From NCBI RefSeq assembly GCF_034432235.1, contig NZ_DAOUCJ010000031.1, positions 49,754-113,753 of the forward strand: a DNA stretch of 64,000 bases, read 5' to 3'. Below the pieces are notes generated by a model. The model had not been told where the DNA came from and did no database searches. It saw only the letters and a program-made list of their open reading frames with translations. Positions within the stretch are counted from its first letter, which is position 1. Each line of letters begins with the position of its first letter. This stretch comes from Thermoflexus sp. (GTDB lineage Bacteria > Chloroflexota > Anaerolineae > Thermoflexales > Thermoflexaceae). This document shows positions 35,344 through 43,859 of the stretch, piece by piece. The translations under genes were made by a program, and so were the position numbers.

Positions 35344-35586
35344 TTATGAGGGCAGCCGGGCCGCCAGCGCCTGGCGGATCTCCTCCACCTCTGCGTGGCG
35401 CCCCAGCTGTTTCTTTGAAAACACCAGCTCTCCGTTCACCCGGACCTCGAAGACGCCCCCGCTGGAGGGGATGAGCGTCCAGGAGGCCACGTGGCCTTCG
35501 AATTCCTTGAGCAGCTCCTCGGTCAACCTGACCGCTCGAGGGAGATACCCTCAGACCGCGCAGTATTCGATTTCAACCCGCAGCAT
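35344..35586 (-). CDS. SelW-like Rdx-family selenoprotein (in-frame TGA read as Sec, CxxU)
   Basis: ATG 35586 is preceded by AGGAGGAGG about 6 bases upstream. The frame reads MLRVEIEYCAV, then TGA (35553-35551), then GYLPRAVRLTEELL and continues 68 more codons to the stop at 35344. The downstream part, LIPSSGGVFEVRVNGELVFS and KKQLGRHAEVEEI, is the conserved SelW/SelT/SelH (Rdx) domain. The family redox motif is C-x-x-C or, in selenoproteins, C-x-x-U; here C9 and codon 12 (TGA) fall exactly on it. No base is lost on either side, the site is strong and a hairpin follows the TGA. I therefore read it as selenocysteine, 80 residues in all. The alternative is a nonsense mutation of Cys (TGC/TGT to TGA). 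Confidence 0.8.
35515..35553 (-). promoter_or_regulatory. Candidate bacterial SECIS hairpin after the selW-like UGA
   Basis: Counting the U of UGA as 1, an apical stem CGGUCA/UGACCG (20-25 with 29-34) closes a three-base GGU loop, and a lower stem CUCC/GGAG (10-13 with 36-39) is joined through an asymmetric internal loop. A short loop beginning with G, about 22 bases after the UGA, fits the known bacterial SECIS pattern. Confidence 0.6.
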
Positions 35587-35702
35587 TTGAACCTCCTCCT
35601 GAATCAGGGTTCTGTCCGCGCGCTGGGTTCGTGGTGAACGGGTCTTGCGTATGGCCTTTCGGGGTGTGAGGGCGTCTGAAGCCCCTGCCCGGATTTCCCG
35701 TC

Positions 35703-36164
35703 TTACGGCACATCGTTATACGTCCAGAGACGGTTCGCCAGGAAATTCCAGAACAGGGCGATCCCCACAGCGATCACCTGGGAGACGTTCACGCCCCACT
35801 TCATCCCCAGGCGGGGAATGAGGAACCCCGAGACCGTCCCGAACACCGCGAGGTTGATCCCCAATCCGGCAGTGTTCACCATGAAAAACTGGGAGATCTG
35901 CTGCCAGATCGGCTTCGATCGGGATTCCGGATAGGTCCAGTGGCGGTTCCACAGGAAATTGTTGATCACCGCGGCGGTGAACGAAACCGCCTTGGCCATA
36001 ACCGGGATCCATCCGCCCAGGAAGATCAGGCTGTTCAGAATCCCGGTATCCACCACAAAGCCCACCGTCCCGACCACACAGAACTTCAGGAAACGCACGA
36101 TCTCCTTGCGATACATTCGGTAAAGATCTCCCCGAGCGGGCCGAAGGGAAAGCCGCCTCTCCAC
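35703..36164 (-). CDS. GtrA family membrane protein
   Basis: GTG 36164 is chosen because GGAGGA lies 6 bases upstream; a later ATG at 36116 is weaker. Product 153 residues with four helices: FLKFCVVGTVGFVVDTGILN, AKAVSFTAAVINNFLWNR, FFMVNTAGLGINLAVFG, VIAVGIALFWNFLANRLWTY. This is the GtrA/DPMS-type fold, thought to help move or handle polyprenyl-phosphate sugars. It follows the O-antigen ligase-like gene by 37 bases, so it probably belongs to the same surface-polysaccharide operon. Confidence 0.92.
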   Translation of the reverse strand: MERRLSLRPARGDLYRMYRKEIVRFLKFCVVGTVGFVVDTGILNSLIFLGGWIPVMAKAVSFTAAVINNFLWNRHWTYPESRSKPIWQQISQFFMVNTAGLGINLAVFGTVSGFLIPRLGMKWGVNVSQVIAVGIALFWNFLANRLWTYNDVP

Positions 36165-36201
36165 GGGATGTCCTCCATCTCGGGCTCTGGGTCGAAGGTC
36201 G

Positions 36202-37632
36202 TCAGTCCGCATTCAGAAGTTCCACCCACGCTCCATAGAGGGCGATGAACAGAGGCAGGTTGGCCACGTAAAGATTATCGAAGAGCTGATGAATGTGCAA
36301 ATGCATCCACGCGGCCATGATCCCCGCCGCCAGCCCCCTTCGCCATCCTTTGCTCCGTCGCCAGGCTCGCCCGGTCTGGAGCCCGATCACAATCCAGAGC
36401 AACAGGTAAAGCAGCAAGCCGATCAGGCCGGTTTCCGCGGCCATGTTCAGATAGATGTTATGGGCGTGGCCCAGCGGGTTCGGCCAGCGGATCAGGGCGT
36501 AGGCCGGATAAGCAGCGGCGTAGTTCCCGAACCCTATCCCAAGCCACGGATGAGCCCGGATCATCTCCACGGCGGCCTGCCAGTGGGCCAGCCGCTCGAT
36601 GATGGCGAAGTTCGCATCATTCACCTCCACCCCGCGCACATCGATGACCTGGATCTCCTCCATCGCCCCCCTCAGGCGATCCCGAATGGGTGCCGGGATC
36701 CACCCTGCGGTCCACAGAAAGATCCCGGTCAGGATCAGGGCCGTCAGAGCGGCCAGACCCCATCGGCCTCGAGCGGGCAGCATCCCGATCAGTGTTCCCA
36801 TCGCCACGGCGGCTCCCAGCCATGCGCCCCGGGACCAGGAAACGAGGAGCGCCAGGAGCGCCATGCCTCCGATGCCCAGCGCTCCCAGCCCCAATGCCCT
36901 CTCCGGAAGGGGTCGTTGAGGATGGAAGAGCAGCCCGAAGGCGAGGCCCAGCGCGACCGGCGCGATCAGCCCCATCATCCCGGCGAAGGGATTGGGTTGC
37001 TGGAACGTTCCATAGGCCCGATAGAACGGAAGGCCGGGAAGCTGAAAATGCTCCGGCCCGGTCCCTCGCAGGAAGGCCTGCCAGATCCCGATGCCCGCCT
37101 GGAGGGCGCCGGAAGCCAGCGCGATCCCCAGAAGGATCCGTTGCATGCGCGGCGAGGCGGTCCGGATTATGATCACCACCATCCCGATTTGCGCCCATTT
37201 GATCCATTCTGGGAGCCCCTCTTCCCATGATGGAGCCCAGGAAAGGGAGAGCAGCGCATAGCCCAGGAACAGCCCGTAGGCCCAGCTCCAGCCCCATCGC
37301 GGCAGGGAAAACGTGCGGTGGGCCAGCCCCCGCCAGATCCAGCCCAGGAGCGCCAGGCCCAAGAAGATCTGGGCGCTGGGGAGGGGAGGATGCCAGCGTT
37401 CGCTCTCCAGCGGTGCCAGAGGTCCGGTCAGCAACGCCGCCCCCAGGCCGGCTTCAGGGACCCGCAGGAGGGCGAGCAGACCAGCGAAGGCCATACTGAT
37501 CCCGATCAGGAGCTCCGGCCTCCATGCCAGCAGCAAACCCAAGACGAGGGCCAGAACCCCCCACTCGCGCTTCTGGTCAAATAAGCGTAGCCTTAGCTGG
37601 AGTCCATGAGAAGAGCGATCCATGCCTGCCAT
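36202..37632 (-). CDS. O-antigen ligase/polymerase-like membrane protein (Wzy_C family)
   Basis: ATG 37632 (ATG 37623 also possible); 476 residues with 11-12 helices. The large outer loop near residues 320-400 holds the Wzy_C signature RAHPWLGIGFGNYAAAYPAY and then PLGHAHNIYLNMAAETGLIG, with the conserved His residues. Earlier, FYRAYGTFQQPNPFAGMMGL is also typical. Such proteins join or polymerise undecaprenyl-linked glycans, or transfer them to proteins or lipids, at the outer membrane face. It lies between a UDP-xylose synthase-like gene and gtrA. Confidence 0.9.
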   Translation of the reverse strand: MAGMDRSSHGLQLRLRLFDQKREWGVLALVLGLLLAWRPELLIGISMAFAGLLALLRVPEAGLGAALLTGPLAPLESERWHPPLPSAQIFLGLALLGWIWRGLAHRTFSLPRWGWSWAYGLFLGYALLSLSWAPSWEEGLPEWIKWAQIGMVVIIIRTASPRMQRILLGIALASGALQAGIGIWQAFLRGTGPEHFQLPGLPFYRAYGTFQQPNPFAGMMGLIAPVALGLAFGLLFHPQRPLPERALGLGALGIGGMALLALLVSWSRGAWLGAAVAMGTLIGMLPARGRWGLAALTALILTGIFLWTAGWIPAPIRDRLRGAMEEIQVIDVRGVEVNDANFAIIERLAHWQAAVEMIRAHPWLGIGFGNYAAAYPAYALIRWPNPLGHAHNIYLNMAAETGLIGLLLYLLLWIVIGLQTGRAWRRSKGWRRGLAAGIMAAWMHLHIHQLFDNLYVANLPLFIALYGAWVELLNAD

Positions 37633-37709
37633 GTCGCGAACCCGGATCCGGGGTGATGGATGAGCCGCCTCGCTCCTCCTCGCTACCTGGGCGGGTCTCG
37701 GGGAGAGGC

Positions 37710-38654
37710 TTATCGCATCTTCAGCCGTTCCTCAAACCACCGAATCGTCCGTCGCAGCCCCTCCTCCAGGGGGATCCGCGGGCTCCACCCGAGGCGCTGG
37801 CGGGCTTTCGTGATGTCCGGGCAGCGGCGCTGGGGATCCCCCGGGATCCGTCGATCCGGCAGGATACGGATCCCGGCGGGGTTCCCGGTCAGACGGTTGA
37901 TGAGCTCCGCAAAGATGAGGATGCTGACCTCCTCCGGGTTTCCCAGGTTCACCGGCTCGTGTTCTTCAACCTCGAGGAGCCGCACAATCCCCTCCACCAG
38001 GTCATCGATATAACAGAAGCTGCGCGTTTGCGAGCCGTCCCCGTAGACCGTCAGCGGCTCCCTTCGCAGGGCCTGGCCGATGAAATTCGGCACCACCCGC
38101 CCATCGTCCAGCCGCATGCGGGGACCGTAGGTATTGAAAATGCGAACGATGCGGGTATCCACGCCGTGAACCCGATGATAAGCCATCACCATGGCCTCGG
38201 CGAACCGTTTGGCCTCATCATAGACTCCTCGCGGCCCGATCGGGTTCACATAGCCCCAGTAGGTTTCCGGCTGAGGATGAACCTGGGGATCCCCATAGAC
38301 CTCACTGGTGGAAGCCAGCATATAGCGGGCCCCCTTGACCCGCGCAAGGCCCAGGGTGTTATGAGTCCCCAGCGCGCCGACTTTCAGGGTCTGGATGGGG
38401 TATTTCAGATAGTCCACCGGGCTGGCCGGCGATGCAAAGTGCAGCACCGCATCGAGCGGTCCTTCGACATAGAGGAAGTGGGTCACGTCATGGCGAATGA
38501 AGCGAAAGCGTGGGTGCCCGATCAGATGGGCGATGTTATCGGCCGTCCCGGTCAGGAAATTATCCACGCCGATCACTTCGTGGCCATCCGCGAGGAAGCG
38601 ATCGCAGAGATGGGAGCCGATAAATCCGGCGGCACCGGTGATCAGGATGCGCAT
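37710..38654 (-). CDS. NAD-dependent UDP-glucuronate decarboxylase-like (UDP-xylose synthase)
   Basis: ATG 38654 gives MRILITGAAGFIGSHLCDRF, the NAD-binding glycine motif; AGGTG lies 9 bases upstream; 314 residues. UXS-type signatures follow: VDNFLTGTADNIAHL, LHFASPASPVDYLKYP, LASTSEVYGDPQVHPQPE and GPRGVYDEAKRFAEAM with the catalytic Tyr-x3-Lys. FNTYGPRMRLDDGRVVPNFI and YGDGSQTRSFCYIDDLVEG match the same group. Expected product UDP-xylose from UDP-glucuronate, for the surface glycan made by the following genes; another extended-SDR activity cannot be excluded. Confidence 0.92.
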   Translation of the reverse strand: MRILITGAAGFIGSHLCDRFLADGHEVIGVDNFLTGTADNIAHLIGHPRFRFIRHDVTHFLYVEGPLDAVLHFASPASPVDYLKYPIQTLKVGALGTHNTLGLARVKGARYMLASTSEVYGDPQVHPQPETYWGYVNPIGPRGVYDEAKRFAEAMVMAYHRVHGVDTRIVRIFNTYGPRMRLDDGRVVPNFIGQALRREPLTVYGDGSQTRSFCYIDDLVEGIVRLLEVEEHEPVNLGNPEEVSILIFAELINRLTGNPAGIRILPDRRIPGDPQRRCPDITKARQRLGWSPRIPLEEGLRRTIRWFEERLKMR

Positions 38655-38724
38655 GGAGCGGTTCACCTAAAGCTTGGGAATTTGAGAGCCTGCGGTCCGG
38701 GCTCAACGGCGTAAATCCTGCTGG

Positions 38725-39387
38725 CTAACGGAGGGAAAGCCTCCAGCGCGTTAGGAGGATCAGCGCGATGGCTTCCAGCAAAGTGAGCCCGCCGATCCCC
38801 ACAGCGGCGTCAAACCAGAATTTCTCCGGATACAGGCGGATCAGCGTATCCGTGGGCAGGAAAAGCCATGTGTCTCCTTCGAAAAACACCCGGTGGAACA
38901 GCGTGAAGGCGGCATCGAAGCTCAGCAGGAAGCCCAGCAGGATCCCCAGGACCAGCCCCAGGGTGAGGAGCCCTCCCCAATTCAGGCTCTGCCAGGCCAG
39001 CGGGCGGGTTGCGGGGGAGAACCAGAGATACGCCCAGGCCCCGATGAGCGCCAGGGCCAGGATCAGGCCCACCCGGAAGGCGGCCCCCTGGAGAACATAC
39101 ACATCCTGCATGTGCCGGATCTCCCGCTCGTTGAAGGCTGGCCGCCCATCGGCGAATCGGATCTCCCGCAGGATGCTGGCCCCGGGCGGCTGGGTCACCG
39201 AGCGAAGCCCGGTCAGGGCGAGTTCCAGCCGCTCCTCCGGGCTCATCCCGTAGAGATCCGGCGGGAAATCCGGCCGCGCATATTCCATGCGAATGAACCA
39301 GTCACTCATCAGCAGCCGGACGTTCAGCAGGAGCAACACAGCCGGTAGCGAAAAGATGATCAAAGCGGAGAGCACGCGAGATAACAT
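38725..39387 (-). CDS. TIGR01906/DUF1461-type integral membrane protein
   Basis: ATG 39387 with AAGGAG 8 bases upstream; 220 residues. One N-terminal helix (VLSALIIFSLPAVLLLL), a long outer loop with MEYARPDFPPDLYGMSPEER and FNEREIRHMQDVYVL, then three helices and a last loop FHRVFFEGDTWLFLPTDTLI before the final helix. This layout and these sequences fit the TIGR01906 family, which has no known function. Downstream of degV by 31 bases, so probably in that operon. Confidence 0.88.
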   Translation of the reverse strand: MLSRVLSALIIFSLPAVLLLLNVRLLMSDWFIRMEYARPDFPPDLYGMSPEERLELALTGLRSVTQPPGASILREIRFADGRPAFNEREIRHMQDVYVLQGAAFRVGLILALALIGAWAYLWFSPATRPLAWQSLNWGGLLTLGLVLGILLGFLLSFDAAFTLFHRVFFEGDTWLFLPTDTLIRLYPEKFWFDAAVGIGGLTLLEAIALILLTRWRLSLR

Positions 39388-39418
39388 CGATGCGCTCCTT
39401 ATCGGGATGGGTTTGCGC

Positions 39419-40255
39419 TTATTCTTGAATCATAACCCCCAGCCCATCAAAGCCGATCCATGCCGCCAGGGAAGGGCCGTAAGGGCGGACGATGAGCTCG
39501 CGAGCCTGCATCGCTTCCTGCAAGCGCTGAGCGAAGGCATGGGCCTCCTGGGGGGACCGAGCCGGCCCGTAAAGGACTCCCACCCGTTCCGCCCGGGAGA
39601 ACTCGGCCGCGAATTCAATCAGCTTTTCCAGCGCCTTCTCGGTGGAGCGGGCTTTCTCCAGCGGGAGCAGGGCACCATCCTCCATCATCAGGAACGGCCG
39701 GATCCCCAGCATCGTTCCCAGGATGCGCTGGGTTTTGCTTAACAAACGGTTGCGCTCCAGGGCTTCTAGGCTCTCCGTCACGAAAACGGCGTAGAGGCGT
39801 GAGAGCATCCCTCGTAGCAGCCGAACGATCTCGTGAACCGGCTGGCCCTGAGCGGCCAGGCGAAGGGCCGTTTCCGCGATCCAGCCCTGGGCGATCCCCA
39901 TCGTTTGGGTATCGATGACATGGACCGGGCACCGCCCCAGCACGACGGAAGCCGCAGCCCGTGCCCGGGCGACCAGCGGAGAGAGCCGGCCGGAATGCAG
40001 AACAGCCACGATGGCCGAGGTGCTGGGGGCCAGCCGGGCGTAAAGCGCCCGGAGCTCCTCTTCCGTCGGCGGCTCGATGGTGAACGCCTTCGTTCGATCC
40101 GCAGGCGGCCAGAGGTCGGGAGGGATCTCATCGATCCCCTCCCGGAAGGTTTGATGATCCACCCGAATGGTCAGCGGGATCCAGACCAGCATGTCATCCG
40201 GCAGGTCTGTTGCGCTCAGCACGGCAGCGCTATCCACAAGCACCCGGATGGGCAT
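39419..40255 (-). CDS. DegV family fatty-acid-binding protein (FakB-like)
   Basis: ATG 40255; 278 residues. It starts MPIRVLVDSAAVLSATDLPD and continues IPLTIRVDHQTFREGID, as DegV proteins do. The lipid-binding loop, usually TSQPS, reads FTIEPPTEEE, a notable change. HSGRLSPLVARARAAA and VHVIDTQTMGIAQGW correspond to the second and third conserved blocks. FakB proteins present fatty acids to the kinase FakA, encoded just upstream, for entry into phospholipids. The altered loop may change lipid choice. Confidence 0.87.
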   Translation of the reverse strand: MPIRVLVDSAAVLSATDLPDDMLVWIPLTIRVDHQTFREGIDEIPPDLWPPADRTKAFTIEPPTEEELRALYARLAPSTSAIVAVLHSGRLSPLVARARAAASVVLGRCPVHVIDTQTMGIAQGWIAETALRLAAQGQPVHEIVRLLRGMLSRLYAVFVTESLEALERNRLLSKTQRILGTMLGIRPFLMMEDGALLPLEKARSTEKALEKLIEFAAEFSRAERVGVLYGPARSPQEAHAFAQRLQEAMQARELIVRPYGPSLAAWIGFDGLGVMIQE

Positions 40256-40391
40256 GGATGAAGTTCCCTCCGCTGGCAATGATGAACGCGGAAAATGCCC
40301 CGCTCCACCTTCAGAGCCTCCCCCAGCCTGGGGCAGGCAAATGCTCTAACCGTCCCTCTCCCCCCACACCATCCATGATCCCGGCGGGCTC

Positions 40392-42098
40392 CTACTCCGC
40401 GCTCAGGATGTAAGAATAGTAGGGCTGTCCAGCCTCCACCATCTCGATCTGCAGCTGGGGATAGCGAGAACGGAGTTTCTCAACCAGCTGGACCGTTTGG
40501 GAGAGATCTGCTTCTGCCCCCACATACAGAGTGAGCAATTCGGCCGAGGAAGCATCCATCGCCTCCAGGGTCCTCTGGATGACTTCCTCCAGATCATCCC
40601 CTGCGGCCACCAGATGATCCTCCACCAGCCCGATCCATTGTCCCTGACGGGCAGACACGCCTTCCAGCTCCACATCCCGCGTGGCCCGGGTGATCTGCCC
40701 GCTCCGCACCAGCCGCAGCGCCTCCTTCATCGCCTGCAGATTGCTTTCCAGATCTGCCTCGGCGCGATAGGCTACCATGGCGGCCACGCCCTGAGGTAGA
40801 GTGCGGGTCGGGAGGATCTCCACGCGTTTATCCGGAACCAGCTCGGCGGCCTGGCGGGCCGTCAACATCACATTGGGATGGTTAGGCAGCACGACGATCT
40901 GATCCGCGGGCAGCGTTTGCATGAGCTCCACGAATTGCTGAGCGCTGGGGTTCATGGTCTGCCCGCCGCGAAGGGTCGCGCTGACCCCCAGGCTGGTGAA
41001 GATCCGGGCCCATCCCTCGCTGGGGACCACTGCGATCGTAGCCACTTGGCCGGGTTGCAGGGGAGAGGAGGAACTCTCTGTCCCTCGGGCCCGCTCCTGG
41101 ATAAATTGTTGATACTGAGCCTGCATATTTTCTACCACTACGTCCCGCAAACTGCCCCAGCGGATGGCGTAGCTCAGCGGCCGCCCGGGATCATGAACAT
41201 GCAGATGCACCTTCACTGTGTTCGCATCGCCCACGACCAGGACGCTATCGCCCATCGCCTCCAGGTCGCGACGGATCTGGTCCACATCCAGATGGTGGCC
41301 CACCAGGATGAACTGGACATCGTAGCCATAGCCCTCGGATCCGGGCTCCAGGGCCTCGGTCGCCCGGGCGCCGGCGAGGGAGGGAGCGATCATCGGAGCC
41401 TCCTCGATGGGCTCCCCCTTCAGACAGCGAAGCATCCCTTCCAGGATCAAATACAGGCCCTGTCCGCCCGAATCCACCACCCCGGCTGCTTTGAGGATGG
41501 GGAGCAGGTCGGGCGTGCGTTGCACCGCCTCGTGGGCCCGGCGCACCGCCTGTTCCATCACGTCGAGCAGATCCCCGCCGCGCTGGACGGCATGGGTGGC
41601 CGCCTCACTGGCCTCCCGGATCACGGTCAGGATCGTTCCCTCAACAGGTTTCATCACCCCGCGGTAAGCCGTGCGGGTGGCCTCCTGAAGGGCGAGGGCG
41701 AGATCTTCTGCGGTGATCATCGGGCGACGGTCGATCACCTGGGCCATCCCCCGCCAGATCTGAGAGAGGATCACACCGGAGTTCCCCCGAGCGCCCATCA
41801 ATGCCCCCCGGGCTACCCGCTGGAGCAGCACACCCACCTCAGAGTCTGTCATAGGGGCGATCTCCTGCCAGGCCGCCTCCATCGTCAGCAGCATATTGGT
41901 CCCGGTGTCGCCATCCGGGACCGGGAACACGTTCAGGGCGTTCACCAGCTCATAATGGCGGCGAAGCCAAAGCAATCCAGCCCGGATCATCGCTTTAAAC
42001 GTGGGCCCATCGATGGCTTGAAGGGCTGGTCGCGAGGAAGAAGACCCTTCCGGTTGCACGGCCTCCTCCTGAGAAGCGAAGGATGTTCCTCTTTCCAT
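40392..42098 (-). CDS. fakA: Fatty acid kinase FakA (DAK2 domain)
   Basis: ATG 42098 with GGAGAG 7 bases upstream; 568 residues. Residues ~35-230 are the DAK2 kinase domain: LNVFPVPDGDTGTNMLLTME (Mg-ATP aspartates), RGALMGARGNSGVILSQIW and AAGVVDSGGQGLYLILEGM. The middle region has GYDVQFILVG and DANTVKVHLHVHDPG with the conserved His needed for phosphoryl transfer. The C-terminal ~250 residues are the usual FakA dimer domain. With FakB it phosphorylates fatty acids. The Asp23/YloU gene ends 12 bases upstream, the classic yloU-yloV order. Confidence 0.95.
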   Translation of the reverse strand: MERGTSFASQEEAVQPEGSSSSRPALQAIDGPTFKAMIRAGLLWLRRHYELVNALNVFPVPDGDTGTNMLLTMEAAWQEIAPMTDSEVGVLLQRVARGALMGARGNSGVILSQIWRGMAQVIDRRPMITAEDLALALQEATRTAYRGVMKPVEGTILTVIREASEAATHAVQRGGDLLDVMEQAVRRAHEAVQRTPDLLPILKAAGVVDSGGQGLYLILEGMLRCLKGEPIEEAPMIAPSLAGARATEALEPGSEGYGYDVQFILVGHHLDVDQIRRDLEAMGDSVLVVGDANTVKVHLHVHDPGRPLSYAIRWGSLRDVVVENMQAQYQQFIQERARGTESSSSPLQPGQVATIAVVPSEGWARIFTSLGVSATLRGGQTMNPSAQQFVELMQTLPADQIVVLPNHPNVMLTARQAAELVPDKRVEILPTRTLPQGVAAMVAYRAEADLESNLQAMKEALRLVRSGQITRATRDVELEGVSARQGQWIGLVEDHLVAAGDDLEEVIQRTLEAMDASSAELLTLYVGAEADLSQTVQLVEKLRSRYPQLQIEMVEAGQPYYSYILSAE

Positions 42099-42110
42099 AA
42101 GAACTCTCCG

Positions 42111-42455
42111 TCACTGGGGTTGCAGGCCCTGAATATGAACGTTCACCTCCGCCACCGGCAGGCCTGTGGTTTTCTCCACCTGATATTTAATGGTATGTTG
42201 CACGCTGCGGGCGACGGCGACCAATCGAACCCCATAGGCCAGGATCAAATAGACGTCAATCACCAGGCCGTCCGGCCGCTCCCGGATCTCGATGCTTCGT
42301 CGGGCGTCTGGCGCAAAGAAGTTCGCGACCACATCGGTCATGCGGTGCGAAGCCAGGCCGACCACCCCATAGCATTGGGCCAGGGCCTGCGCGATCAGGG
42401 TGGCGATCGCCGCAGGCAGCACCTCGATCCGCCCCAGTTCGTTCTGTTCTTTCAT
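42111..42455 (-). CDS. yloU: Asp23/Gls24 family protein (YloU-like)
   Basis: ATG 42455; 114 residues. Conserved blocks: LGRIEVLPAAIATLIAQALA, GVVGLASHRMTDVVANFF, VYLILAYGVRLVAVARSVQH and VEVNVHIQGL. Asp23 proteins lie at the membrane; YloU-type members almost always precede fakA, as here. Its exact role is unknown; a link to envelope or fatty-acid metabolism is inferred from that fixed neighbourhood. Confidence 0.93.
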   Translation of the reverse strand: MKEQNELGRIEVLPAAIATLIAQALAQCYGVVGLASHRMTDVVANFFAPDARRSIEIRERPDGLVIDVYLILAYGVRLVAVARSVQHTIKYQVEKTTGLPVAEVNVHIQGLQPQ

Positions 42456-42880
42456 GCCTTCCAGCTCCTTAAAAATCTGGCTGATGCGGGCTTGTTCGGC
42501 TACAAACCCGGTGACGATTCATCGCTCGCTTCCATAGCCCCTGGTCTTCCGGGGCAGGTGCATGGAGGGGATTCAGGGGAACCCCTGAGCCAGGTGGACC
42601 TGGCGGGCCCCACGGCTGTCCAACAGGGTTCTCCTACTATCTTAACCGATGGGGATGTTCCCCTGAGAGGCCTGGGGAGCTGGGCGGGTCGCCTTCGGCG
42701 ACCCGCCCAGCTCCCAAACGTTTTATTCCTCGCGAATCGGGCAGCGAGTTGCATTAAAATATGGATAGATACAGAATGCAGTCTGCGGCGGGCGAGAGCG
42801 GGTGAGCGCGAAGGATAGCCGGTGGGATGACCTGATGCTCCGCCGGCAGGCATTTTTCTTTCTCTGGAGGGAGGTCCACG
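42456..42880. other. Intergenic region between divergent yloU and pdxS
   Basis: 425 bases. Holds a 19-bp perfect hairpin (42675-42715) and, before pdxS, a weak promoter-like pair TTGCAT-17-CAGAAT near 42750-42780. No coding frame with a convincing site was found. Confidence 0.5.
42675..42715. repeat. 19-bp perfect inverted repeat
   Basis: GGGAGCTGGGCGGGTCGCC, loop TTC, and its exact complement. No T-run on either side. Unusually long and perfect for a terminator; likely a member of the GC palindromes scattered through this genome. Confidence 0.75.
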
Positions 42881-43780
42881 ATGACGGGAGAGGCTCGACG
42901 CGTCTATGGGACCGTAACGGTGAAGCGGGGGCTCGCCCAGATGCTGAAGGGCGGCGTGATCATGGATGTCACCAATGCGGAGCAGGCCCAGATCGCTGAG
43001 GAAGCAGGCGCAGTGGCCGTGATGGCCCTCGAACGGGTTCCCGCAGATATCCGGGCGCATGGCGGGGTGGCCCGGATGGCGGACCCCGAGAAGATCCTGG
43101 AGATCATGGAGGCAGTGACGATCCCGGTGATGGCCAAGTGCCGGATCGGCCACTATATGGAGGCGAAGATCCTGGAAGCCCTCGGTGTGGATTTCATCGA
43201 TGAGTCGGAGGTTCTGACCCCTGCGGATGAGCAATATCACATCAACAAATGGGAATTCAAGGTTCCTTTCGTCTGCGGGGCGCGGGATCTCGGGGAGGCC
43301 CTGCGCCGGATCGCCGAAGGGGCGGCGATGATCCGCTCGAAAGGGGAGGCCGGAACCGGGAATGTGGTCGAAGCCGTTCGCCATGCGCGGGCGATCATGG
43401 GCGCCATCCGGCGGATCCAGGGGATGGGAGAGGAAGAACTTGTGGCCTACGCCAAAGAGATCGGCGCTCCCTATGAGCTGGTCCTGGAAACCCGGCGCCT
43501 CGGGCGCCTGCCGGTGGTCCTCTTCGCCGCAGGGGGAATCGCCACCCCGGCGGATGCGGCGCTGATGATGTGGCTGGGGATGGATGGGGTGTTCGTGGGA
43601 AGCGGGATCTTCAAGAGCGAGAATCCGTATAAGCGGGCCCGGGCGATCGTGGAGGCCGTAACCTACTGGCAGGAGCCGGAGATCCTGGCGATGGTCAGCC
43701 GCAGCCTGGGCGAGCCCATGTATGGCATCGACGTCCGGCAGCTGACCGAGGTGCAGCGCCTCGCGCTGCGCGGGTGGTGA
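42881..43780 (+). CDS. pdxS: Pyridoxal 5'-phosphate synthase, synthase subunit
   Basis: ATG 42881 with GGAGGGAGG upstream; 299 residues. It forms PLP from ribose 5-phosphate, glyceraldehyde 3-phosphate and ammonia. Catalytic lysines lie in IPVMAKCRIGHYMEAKILEA (first) and MIRSKGEAGTGNVVEAVRH (second); phosphate sites in FAAGGIATPADAALMM and GVFVGSGIFKSENP. The N-terminal KRGLAQMLKGGVIMDVTNAE is near invariant. pdxT follows 79 bases later. Confidence 0.98.
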   Translation: MTGEARRVYGTVTVKRGLAQMLKGGVIMDVTNAEQAQIAEEAGAVAVMALERVPADIRAHGGVARMADPEKILEIMEAVTIPVMAKCRIGHYMEAKILEALGVDFIDESEVLTPADEQYHINKWEFKVPFVCGARDLGEALRRIAEGAAMIRSKGEAGTGNVVEAVRHARAIMGAIRRIQGMGEEELVAYAKEIGAPYELVLETRRLGRLPVVLFAAGGIATPADAALMMWLGMDGVFVGSGIFKSENPYKRARAIVEAVTYWQEPEILAMVSRSLGEPMYGIDVRQLTEVQRLALRGW

Positions 43781-43859
43781 AATCCTCGGGGATTTCGCGG
43801 GATCTCGGAGAACGAAACCCGATGGTTTGTTGCGATCAACTCCCTGAGGGAGGTATACG

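Noticed and set aside
35344..35526. Short 60-codon gene starting at TTG 35526 as the whole SelW-like gene
   Set aside because: It would lose the redox motif and the strong ribosome site; the frame extends upstream through a single TGA to ATG 35586.
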